IMG/VR virus record: IMGVR_UViG_3300036841_000277
Location: 1 to 44,597 of that record
From: a virus
Strand: one strand, 5' to 3'
DNA length: 44,597 nucleotides
Positions 7,657-13,738 of the stretch are shown here, in pieces. The stretch's first letter is position 1; each line of letters begins with the position of its first letter. The position numbers and the translations under genes are program-made. The notes beneath the pieces were generated by a model. That model did not search any database. It worked only from the letters and a program-made list of their open reading frames with translations, and was not told the DNA's origin.

Positions 7657-8423
7657 TCGACGACGGAACGATGTCGCGGCGCGGCCGCCGGATGCTCGAC
7701 GCGATGATCGCGGCCGCGCCCGCCGGCACCGTGACGAGCTCGCGCTATACCGCGCGGCATCGCCTGCTGATGATGTACGGCGCCGGGCTGGAGCCGCGAC
7801 GGATCGCGCTCGAGCGGCACCGCGCCGCTGGCGGCCGCGTCATCGTCTGGGACCTGGGCTACTGGGAGCGCGAGGAAGGCGGCATGCGTTTGTCGGTCGA
7901 CTCGCTGCACCCGAGCGCGGCGCAGTTGGCGATGGCGCCCGCTGAAGGCACGCGGTATGCGGTCGCGCTGCGCGAGGACGCGAAAGCGAGCGGGCCGATC
8001 ATGCTCGTCGGACTGGGTACGAAGTCGTGCGCGCTCTACGGTCTACAGCCGATGGAATGGGAGCGCACGCGGTTTCGCAAGCTGCTGCGGCAGTTCCCGG
8101 GGCGGCACATCCTCTGGCGGCCGAAGGGCCGGCGCTTCCAAGCGCTGCCGGGCGCCACGCTCTGCCACGGCGTTCCGGTGGAAGACGCGCTGCGCGGCTG
8201 CTCGCTCGTCGTGTGCCGGCATTCGAACGTCGCTATCGACGCCTGCATCGCCGGCGTGCCGGTGGAGTGCGATGACGGCGCCGCGCGCGCGCTCTACCGC
8301 GGCAACCGCGAGCCGACGCGCGAGCAGCGCGCCGAGTTCCTGCGCCGGCTCGGCTGGTTCAACTGGCAGCCAGGCGAGGCGGGCGAGGCGTGGCGATGGA
8401 TCGAGAGGCTCGCGCATGCATGA
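7632..8423 (+). CDS. Glycosyltransferase-like protein (second of the pair)
   Basis: A 263-residue protein with the same overall arrangement as the gene at 5434-6195: an N-terminal Rossmann-like part (GRVIVWDLGYWERE), then GRHILWRPKGRRF, VVCRHSNVAIDACIAGVPVEC and a C-terminal basic helix-rich segment RREQ-like (EPTREQRAEFLRRLGWFNWQ). The short WRPKG and HSN-x-A-IDACIAGVPV segments look like the donor-binding half of a GT-B enzyme. A GT-B enzyme needs both halves and this protein is compact, so it might act with a partner or be a reduced family member. Stop overlaps the start of the oxygenase gene. Confidence 0.65.
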   Translation: MDDGCEILIDDGTMSRRGRRMLDAMIAAAPAGTVTSSRYTARHRLLMMYGAGLEPRRIALERHRAAGGRVIVWDLGYWEREEGGMRLSVDSLHPSAAQLAMAPAEGTRYAVALREDAKASGPIMLVGLGTKSCALYGLQPMEWERTRFRKLLRQFPGRHILWRPKGRRFQALPGATLCHGVPVEDALRGCSLVVCRHSNVAIDACIAGVPVECDDGAARALYRGNREPTREQRAEFLRRLGWFNWQPGEAGEAWRWIERLAHA

Positions 8424-9084
8424 CTTCGGCGACTTCGATCTGCGCAAGCGGCCGTTCCGGCACTTCGTCGGCGAGCAGTTCGTCGACCCCGAGACGGTGC
8501 GCGAGATCAACGCGACCTGGCCGTCGCCGGATGCCCGCGGCTGGTGGCACGAGCTGGGCAGCTTCAGCCGGAAGTCCGCGCTGATGTTCCCGAACCGCCT
8601 GCACGAGCCGGCGCAGCGGCTGGCCGAGGCGCTTTATTCGCCGCCGGCCTGCAATGCGATCTCCGAGATGCTCGGCTTCCGTGCGCTGCCAGACCCATGG
8701 TTCACGGACGGCCCGCTGGTGCCGCGGCTCGGCGGCGGCCTGCACGAGATCCACCTCGGCGGCATGCTGAAGATGCACGTCGACTTCGACCGGCACCCGA
8801 GCGGGCTGCAGCGCGCCGCGAACCTGCTGATCTACCTGACGCCGGGCTGGCAGGACGAATGGGGCGGCGCGCTCGAACTCGGTGCCGACGGCGATCGAGC
8901 GGTGATCCAGCCGCGCGGCGGGACCGCCGTGCTGTTCGAGAGCAACGGCCAGAGCTGGCACGGCCATCCGACGCCGCTGGCCTGCCCGGATGGCGTGACG
9001 CGCCGGTCGCTCGCGCTGTACTACTACCGCGTGCCCGAGCGCGAGCCGGAACGCGAGACGACGCGGTATCGGGGGAAGCGGTGA
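8416..9084 (+). CDS. 2OG-Fe(II) oxygenase, prolyl 4-hydroxylase-like
   Basis: A 222-residue protein whose ATG lies 8 bases inside the previous gene. It contains the iron-binding HxD (MHVDFDRH, around residue 117), a double-stranded beta-helix region (NLLIYLTPGWQDEWGGALEL), the distal His (QSWHGHP) and a basic residue for 2-oxoglutarate (RRSLALYYYR). This order matches the 2OG-FeII_Oxy_3 / P4Hc group, whose members hydroxylate proline, lysine or small molecules using O2 and 2-oxoglutarate. In the same operon a collagen-like protein offers X-Pro-Gly sites, so peptidyl hydroxylation is the most attractive role. Many phages carry 2OG oxygenases of unknown substrate, so this remains inference. Confidence 0.85.
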   Translation: MHDFGDFDLRKRPFRHFVGEQFVDPETVREINATWPSPDARGWWHELGSFSRKSALMFPNRLHEPAQRLAEALYSPPACNAISEMLGFRALPDPWFTDGPLVPRLGGGLHEIHLGGMLKMHVDFDRHPSGLQRAANLLIYLTPGWQDEWGGALELGADGDRAVIQPRGGTAVLFESNGQSWHGHPTPLACPDGVTRRSLALYYYRVPEREPERETTRYRGKR

Positions 9085-9638
9085 CGCTCGAAGACAAGCT
9101 CGCGCAGCCGATCGTGCGCCTGAACGTCTGCGCGGGGCGGCAATGCCTGCCGGACTACGTGAACGTCGACGTCGTGGTCAGCACGCACAAGCGCGCGAAG
9201 GGGCCGCCAGACGTCTTCGCGGACATGCGATCGATCCCGCTGCCCGACGGCATCGCCGACGAGGTGATGTGCATCCACGGCATCGAGCACGTCGTCGTCT
9301 GGGAGGCCGACAAGGCGCTGCTGGAATGGCGTCGGCTCCTGAAGCCGGGCGGCCGCGTCGTCATCGAGTGCCCCGACCTGATCAAGTGCTGCCAGAACGT
9401 CCTGAGCGGCATGACCGTGCCGGGCAAGCACCCCGACCAGTTCGGGCTCTGGGGATTGTTCGGCGACGACACCACGAAGGACGAGTTCATGACGCACCGC
9501 TACGCCTACTCGCCGAAGACGCTACGCGCGAAGCTGCAGGCCTGCGGCTTCGACGACGTGCGCGAGGAAGTGCCGCTATGGCACACCGGCGGCGCGCTGC
9601 GGCGCGACATGCGGATGACCGCGAGGAAGCCTGCGTGA
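9081..9638 (+). CDS. Class I SAM-dependent methyltransferase, second copy
   Basis: A 185-residue protein starting at a GTG that overlaps the oxygenase stop (GTGA). The N-terminus LNVCAGRQCLPDYVNVDV is a recognisable strand 1/strand 2 region, followed by GIADEVMCIHGIEHVVVWE (acidic Glu-His in the motif II position) and WRRLLKPGGRVVIECPDL, the classical 'LKPGG' strand of Methyltransf_11/25 enzymes. It is better conserved than the methyltransferase at 6198. Probably acts on a sugar or a peptide acceptor in this cassette; no nucleic-acid MTase signature is visible. Confidence 0.8.
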   Translation: MTLEDKLAQPIVRLNVCAGRQCLPDYVNVDVVVSTHKRAKGPPDVFADMRSIPLPDGIADEVMCIHGIEHVVVWEADKALLEWRRLLKPGGRVVIECPDLIKCCQNVLSGMTVPGKHPDQFGLWGLFGDDTTKDEFMTHRYAYSPKTLRAKLQACGFDDVREEVPLWHTGGALRRDMRMTARKPA

Positions 9639-9640
9639 CG

Positions 9641-10333
9641 ATGCTCCGCGTCTTCATCGGCTACGACCCTGCCGAGGCCGAGGCCTACCGTGTCGCCGAG
9701 GCATCGCTACGCCGGCGCGCGCGCATCCCTGTCGACGTCACGCCGCTCGACGCCGAGCGTCTGGCGGTGACCGGGCTGCTGCGCCGGCCGACCGACGCGC
9801 GCGGCGGGCTGTACGACCTGGCGAGCGAGGCGCCGATGTCGACGCGCTTCGCGATCAGCCGCTTCCTCGTGCCGATGCTGGCCCAGACCGGCTGGGCTCT
9901 GTTCCTTGATTGCGACGTCGTGGTGCTCGACGACGTTGCGGAGCTGCTCGCGCTCGCCGACCCGAAGATGGCGGCGCAGGTCGTGAAGCACGGCCCCCAG
10001 GCAGCGGGCGGCACGAAGATGGTCGACAAGCCGCAGGCCGGCTACTGGCGAAAGAACTGGTCCTCGGTCGTGCTGTGGAACTGCGACCACCCGGCGAACC
10101 GCCGGCTGTCGCTCGACGCCGTGAACCACTGGCCAGGCCGCGACCTGCACGCGTTCCGCTGGCTGCACGACAGCGAGATCGGTGCCCTTCCGGCCGGGTG
10201 GAACTGGCTCGTCGGCGTCCAGCCGCGGCCCGAGCCGCTGCGGCTGGCGCACTTCACGCTCGGCGGCCCGTGGCTGCCGAACTGGACGCCGACCGCGCAT
10301 GACGAGATCTGGCTCAGCGAGGCCCGCGCATGA
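9641..10333 (+). CDS. GT8-like glycosyltransferase
   Basis: A 230-residue protein; ATG 9641 is chosen, with GTG 9635 (overlapping the previous stop) as an alternative. It begins RVFIGYDPAEAEAYRVAEASL and carries the DxD metal/donor motif in WALFLDCDVVVLDD, followed by SSVVLWNCDHPANRR and the C-terminal HFTLGGPW, which corresponds to the HFxGxxKPW signature of GT8. GT8 enzymes transfer glucose or galactose from UDP-sugars; in eukaryotic and giant-virus collagen systems, hydroxylated residues are glycosylated by other families with the same DxD chemistry. Last gene of the cassette; its stop overlaps the connector gene start. Confidence 0.85.
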   Translation: MLRVFIGYDPAEAEAYRVAEASLRRRARIPVDVTPLDAERLAVTGLLRRPTDARGGLYDLASEAPMSTRFAISRFLVPMLAQTGWALFLDCDVVVLDDVAELLALADPKMAAQVVKHGPQAAGGTKMVDKPQAGYWRKNWSSVVLWNCDHPANRRLSLDAVNHWPGRDLHAFRWLHDSEIGALPAGWNWLVGVQPRPEPLRLAHFTLGGPWLPNWTPTAHDEIWLSEARA

Positions 10334-11007
10334 ACGTAACCGTCATCACGCCGCCGCCGTTCGAGCCCGTCACGCTCGCCGACTGCTATCGCCATCTGCG
10401 CCTCGAGCCCGACCACGAAGGCAGCCCATCGGAGTGGTCGCATCCGGATGACCCGATGCTCGAAGCGCACATCACCGCCGCGCGCGAGTTCGTCGAGAAG
10501 ATGACGCGCCGGTCGCTGGTGCAGCAGCGGCTTCGCCTGTCGTGCGTGGGCTTCCCGCTGTGCTGCTGGTCTGGTCTCTGGTGGCCGCGCGGTGAGCTGT
10601 TCATGCCCCCCGACCGCATCGAGCTTCAGCGGCCGCCGGTGCAACACGTCGACCGCGTCAGCTACTTCGACGCCAGCAACGCCGCGACCGAGATCGACCC
10701 GGCGGACTACTACGTCACCGACGACCTCGTGCCGCAGCTGCTGTTCGCGACCGCGTTCGCGCCGCCAGTCGTCTACGGCCGCGGCGATGCGGTGCGCGTC
10801 GAGTACACCGCCGGCTACGCGCCCGAAGGCTCGCCGACCGAGCCGACGCAGGAAGCCTACGCGGCGAACGTGCCGGAGCCGCTGAAGCAGGCGATCCTGC
10901 TGACGGTGCAACTGCTGTACGACAACCTCGCGCCGCTGGACCGCGAGGCAATCGAGCGCATGCGCGAGGCGCTCGTGCAGCCGTACCGGATCCAGCTTGC
11001 GCCGTGA
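10330..11007 (+). CDS. Head-tail connector, gp6-like
   Basis: A 225-residue protein opening NVTVITPPPFEPVTLADCYRHLRLEPD, the classic start of gp6/gp15-type head-tail connectors ('TLAEAKAHLRI'), followed by AHITAAREFVEKMTRRSLVQQRL and the mixed alpha/beta C-terminal half with YVTDDLVPQ and YTAGYAP. These proteins form the ring below the portal that joins head and tail. ATGA overlap with the GT8 gene. It marks the return to canonical morphogenesis genes after the modification cassette. Confidence 0.85.
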   Translation: MNVTVITPPPFEPVTLADCYRHLRLEPDHEGSPSEWSHPDDPMLEAHITAAREFVEKMTRRSLVQQRLRLSCVGFPLCCWSGLWWPRGELFMPPDRIELQRPPVQHVDRVSYFDASNAATEIDPADYYVTDDLVPQLLFATAFAPPVVYGRGDAVRVEYTAGYAPEGSPTEPTQEAYAANVPEPLKQAILLTVQLLYDNLAPLDREAIERMREALVQPYRIQLAP

Positions 11008-11020
11008 GCGCAGCGAAGTC

Positions 11021-11389
11021 ATGAGCATCCGCGGCTACGTCAGCGCGCAGCGGTTCAACGCTCGGGTGCGGTGGGAGCGCAACTTGCGCACCGACACCGC
11101 GTCGGGCGGCACGCGCGACAACTGGCTGCCGATGCTGACCTCGCGCGCCGCGGTCGATGCGATGAAGGCGAACGAGCAGGTCATCGACGGCGGCATCCGC
11201 AACCCGAACGGCTACACGGTCTGGATCCGCGCCGATGTCCTGAAGCGCATCGGCCTCACCGCGCTGGACCGGGGCGTCTGGCTGCGGCCCAGCGGCGACA
11301 CGATCCTCAGCATCACCGGCATTCCCGACCAGGGGCTCGAAGGCCGGCTGATCGCGGTCTTCTGCGCGGCGGGCGTCAACGCGGGCTGA
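11021..11389 (+). CDS. Head closure / head-tail adaptor protein
   Basis: A 122-residue beta-rich protein; ATG 11021 lies 13 bases after the previous stop (a TTG at 10997 is less likely). FNARVRWERNLRTDTASGGTRDNWLPML followed by RNPNGYTVWIRADVLKRIGL is the pattern of phage head-tail adaptors (gp16/Gp41-like 'joining' proteins) with an antiparallel beta barrel. Its position between the gp6-like connector and the HK97-gp10-like gene is the standard one. Confidence 0.75.
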   Translation: MSIRGYVSAQRFNARVRWERNLRTDTASGGTRDNWLPMLTSRAAVDAMKANEQVIDGGIRNPNGYTVWIRADVLKRIGLTALDRGVWLRPSGDTILSITGIPDQGLEGRLIAVFCAAGVNAG

Positions 11390-11391
11390 TC

Positions 11392-11847
11392 ATGCCGACG
11401 ACGACCCGTGTCCGCATCGACGGGCTGCGCGAGCTCGGCCAGGCGATGAGCGAGCTGGCGACTGACATCGCAAAGCGCGTCGCGAGCCAAGCAACCTACG
11501 CAGGCGCGAAGCCGATCCGCGCGGCGGCCAAGCAGAACATCCAGGCATCACCATCGGTTCAGACTGGCGACCTGCTCAGCGCGGTGATCATCAAGAAGCT
11601 GCCGCGCGGCGAGTTGGAAGGGCAGACCTCGGCGCACGTCGTCACGGTGCGCGGCCGCGGCAAGCCGGCGAACAAGAAGGGCCAGCGCATCGCGCGCGCG
11701 CCGCACGCCTCGCTCGTCGAGTTCGGAACGGTCCACATGCCCGCCGAGCCGTTCCTGCGGCCGGCGTTCGAGCAGCACAATGGCGAGGCGGCGAAGGCCA
11801 TTGCCGACCGGCTGCGCCAGCGCATCAGCCAGGTGAAGCCGAAGTGA
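11392..11847 (+). CDS. HK97 gp10-like tail protein
   Basis: A 151-residue protein with the typical start (RVRIDGLRELGQAMSELATD) and the C-terminal signature HASLVEFGTVHMPAEPFLRPAFEQH of the HK97 gp10 family. Members are needed for tail completion and head-tail joining. Basic central segment (RGRGKPANKKGQR). Overlaps the next gene by four bases. Confidence 0.9.
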   Translation: MPTTTRVRIDGLRELGQAMSELATDIAKRVASQATYAGAKPIRAAAKQNIQASPSVQTGDLLSAVIIKKLPRGELEGQTSAHVVTVRGRGKPANKKGQRIARAPHASLVEFGTVHMPAEPFLRPAFEQHNGEAAKAIADRLRQRISQVKPK

Positions 11848-12206
11848 ACGTGGGGACCGTCCTCAAGACCGCGCTCGGGTCGCTCGTCGACGGCCGGGTG
11901 CACGCGCTGACGTTCCCGCAGTTGTCGGCGCCGGTGTGGCCCGCGATTCGCTTCACGGTCGTCGCCGATACGCCCTTCGCCGACCAGTGCGGGAGCGAGG
12001 ACGAGGAAACCGATGACATCCGCGTGCAGCTCGACGTCGTCGCGCTCGCCTATGACGACATGAAGACCCTGAAGTCGGCGGTCATCGCTGCTATGGCGAA
12101 CACGACGCCGGGCGCGGAGCGCGTCGGCGGCTTCGAGACGTTCGATGACGACACGAAGACGAACCGCGCGGTCATCGAGTACGTGTTTCACCCGTCGTCG
12201 ATCTGA
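11844..12206 (+). CDS. DUF3168 tail-completion protein
   Basis: A 120-residue protein from GTG 11844 (GTGA overlap). It has the DUF3168 layout: N-terminal helix NVGTVLKTALGSLVDGRV, ALTFPQLSAPVWPAIRFTVVADTPF and the DVVALAYDDMKTLKSAVIAAM helix. DUF3168 proteins belong to the tail-terminator/head-tail joining group (HK97 gp11-like). Followed by an intrinsic terminator-like hairpin and then a gene with a very strong ribosome site. Confidence 0.85.
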   Translation: MNVGTVLKTALGSLVDGRVHALTFPQLSAPVWPAIRFTVVADTPFADQCGSEDEETDDIRVQLDVVALAYDDMKTLKSAVIAAMANTTPGAERVGGFETFDDDTKTNRAVIEYVFHPSSI

Positions 12207-12251
12207 CGCCGGGCGCGCGCTGCGGGCGCGCAGACGAGTTCATCAACCGCC

Positions 12252-12270
12252 GCCGCTGAGCGGCTTTTTT
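12252..12270 (+). terminator. Intrinsic terminator between DUF3168 gene and major tail gene
   Basis: A 5-bp GC stem GCCGC/GCGGC (12252-12256 and 12260-12264) with a TGA loop and an immediate run of six T (12265-12270). This is a good rho-independent terminator in the + direction inside the late operon, just ahead of the abundant major tail protein. It may reduce read-through of the upstream genes or be overridden by late antitermination. Confidence 0.65.
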
Positions 12271-12276
12271 CATCTG

Positions 12277-12284
12277 AAAGGAGG
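12277..12284 (+). promoter_or_regulatory. Strong Shine-Dalgarno of the major tail protein
   Basis: AAAGGAGG ends six bases before the ATG at 12291 and matches the anti-SD sequence of 16S rRNA almost fully. It is much stronger than that of neighbouring genes, in keeping with the high copy number of the tail tube protein. Confidence 0.8.
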
Positions 12285-12290
12285 CCCGAG

Positions 12291-12962
12291 ATGGCCGGCG
12301 GAAAGCGCGTGAAGATGCAGGACACGAGGATCCAGTTCCTCACCAGCTGGGCCGGCGATTCGCCGTCGCTCGGCGTGACGGCGGTGACGAAGGCGAACCC
12401 AGCCGTTCTGACGGTGGCCGCCGGCTTCGATGCCGTCACGGGCAGCGTCGCCCGCGTGCTCGGAGCCGTCGGGATGACGGAGCTGAACGGCGAACTTCTC
12501 GCCATCGAGAAGGTCGACGGCACCCACTTCAAGGCGCTGAACAAGAACAGCACCGACTACGGCGCCTACACCAGCGGCGGCAAGATCGACCTCGCTGTGT
12601 TCTCGACGCTCTGCGAGCTGACGGGGTTCAATCAACAGGGCGGCTCGTCGCCGGAGATCCCGGCGACGACGCAGTGCAGCGACGCGGCGGAATTCGAGAT
12701 CGGGCTGCCCGACTTCGGCACGGTGCAGGTCGACTTCAACTACGCGCCGGACGTCACGATCCAGCAGGCGATCGAGGCCGCCTACCTCAGCGGCAACCCG
12801 ATGGCGTACAGGATCACCTTCCTCAGCGCGGCGCTCGCGGCCGTGTCCGTCGTCGGCTTCGGCTTCGTGCAGCAGATGTCGAAGCAGGTGCAGGTCGGCG
12901 GGCTGTGGACCGGCAGCTTCACGATGCGCTCGACCGGCCGTCCGTACACGTTCGGGGTCTGA
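12291..12962 (+). CDS. Major tail (tail tube) protein
   Basis: A 223-residue protein with the strongest ribosome site in the region. It is beta-rich with little Cys, with patterns such as VKMQDTRIQFL, ELTGFNQQGGSSPEIPATTQCS, DAAEFEIGLPDFGTVQVDFNYAP and a C-terminal strand WTGSFTMRSTGRPYTFGV. This fits the phage tail tube protein family. Position between the head-tail completion genes and the tail chaperones is diagnostic. It polymerises into the tail tube around the tape measure protein. Confidence 0.85.
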   Translation: MAGGKRVKMQDTRIQFLTSWAGDSPSLGVTAVTKANPAVLTVAAGFDAVTGSVARVLGAVGMTELNGELLAIEKVDGTHFKALNKNSTDYGAYTSGGKIDLAVFSTLCELTGFNQQGGSSPEIPATTQCSDAAEFEIGLPDFGTVQVDFNYAPDVTIQQAIEAAYLSGNPMAYRITFLSAALAAVSVVGFGFVQQMSKQVQVGGLWTGSFTMRSTGRPYTFGV

Positions 12963-12965
12963 CGC

Positions 12966-13289
12966 ATGGATCGTCAAGCGCTGATCGCGGCGATGCAGGC
13001 CACGGCCGCGGCCGTGCCGGTCGCCGTGTCCGTCGACGGCTGGGGCACGGTCCACGTGCGCCAGGTCACCGTCGCAGAGGTCGAGCAGCAGACGGCCGAC
13101 GCCGACGCGCAGAAGGACAAGCGGCGACTCGCGCGGGCGGCGGCGCGCGTGCTCTGCGACGAGAAGGGCCGCCGGATCTTCGATCCCGACAACGACGCCG
13201 ACGTCGACCTCATTTCCGCGCAGCCCTGGGACCTGCTGCGGCGCGTGCTCGAAGCGTCGCAGTCGGCGAGCGACCCGGGAAAAGCCTGA
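12966..13289 (+). CDS. Tail assembly chaperone, zero-frame product (gpG-like)
   Basis: A 107-residue protein beginning MDRQALIAAMQATAAAVPVAVSVDGWGTVHVRQVTVAE, typical of gpG-like tail chaperones. It ends PGKA at the TGA 13287-13289, which lies just after a slippery heptamer. Most ribosomes should stop here; a fraction should shift and make the longer protein. The chaperones bind the tape measure protein and guide tube assembly. It follows the major tail gene by three bases. Confidence 0.85.
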   Translation: MDRQALIAAMQATAAAVPVAVSVDGWGTVHVRQVTVAEVEQQTADADAQKDKRRLARAAARVLCDEKGRRIFDPDNDADVDLISAQPWDLLRRVLEASQSASDPGKA

Positions 13290-13606
13290 GCCCGCGCGAC
13301 GAGTTCGCGATGGATCTCGCGCTCCATCTCGGAATGACGGCCGGCGGGCTGAAGGCGACGATGACCGAGCGCGAGTTCGTGGCCTGGCAGGTCTACGCGG
13401 GGCGCCGGATGCTGCCCTGGCGGCGCGTCGAGCTGGCGCTCGCGCAGGTCGCGCAACTCATCGCGCAGACGATGGGCGGCGTCAAGGGCAGCAAGCTCGC
13501 GGACTTCCTGTTCGATCCGAAGCCGGACGACGAGGGCGCCGACGAGGCGACGACGCCCGAGGACGTGGCGGCGTTCTTCAAGGCGACGCTCGTCAAGGGC
13601 CAGTGA
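12966..13606 (+). CDS. Tail assembly chaperone fusion (gpGT-like) by -1 frameshift
   Basis: The upstream 106 residues (to the Lys codon at 13281-13283) are joined by a -1 shift to a frame that reads SLSPRDEFAMDLALHLGM and ends KATLVKGQ at 13606, giving about 213 residues. The T part (MTAGGLKATMTEREFVAWQVYAG) is the well-known 'DUF-type' second domain of tail chaperones that recruits tail components. No good independent start codon is visible for the second frame, which supports fusion by recoding. The G/GT ratio is critical in lambda-like phages. Confidence 0.8.
13277..13283 (+). promoter_or_regulatory. -1 ribosomal frameshift slippery site GGGAAAA
   Basis: The heptamer GGGAAAA is in the X XXY YYZ register: zero-frame codons are GGA AAA, and after slippage they are GGG AAA, followed by AGC CTG. 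The zero-frame stop is four bases further. A 5-bp stem (CGCGA 13295-13299 / TCGCG 13305-13309, five-base loop) begins 12 bases downstream and could stimulate the shift. Confidence 0.8.
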
Positions 13607-13701
13607 TCTCGGTGCCGTCGACGATGTACTTGACTTGCACGCCGAGGGCTTAAGGCTGCGCACGGCACTGCATAGCACGGTCCCGACCAGTAGTCGGTGG
13701 G

Positions 13702-13721
13702 CGGGGTCCTTCGGGGCCCCG
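13702..13721 (+). terminator. Strong UUCG hairpin before the tape measure gene
   Basis: An 8-bp stem (13702-13709 with 13714-13721, one G-U pair) with a TTCG tetraloop, followed by GTTTCATTT. It lies in the 132-base gap between the tail chaperones and the tape measure gene. It could attenuate transcription or protect mRNA 3' ends; the T-tract is short, so termination is uncertain. Confidence 0.45.
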
Positions 13722-13738
13722 TTTCATTTGGAGAACGA

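Noticed and set aside
4638-10333. Cassette as a DNA hypermodification system
   Set aside because: No thymidylate synthase-like, kinase or DNA-glucosyltransferase signature seen, and the methyltransferases lack DNA-type motifs. Kept only as an alternative to virion modification.
13607-13665. Antisense stretch reading VQVKYIVDGTEITGP, and a + strand 16-codon ORF starting at the chaperone stop
   Set aside because: Protein-like by eye, but only 15-16 codons, no ribosome site on the minus strand, and no neighbour on that strand.
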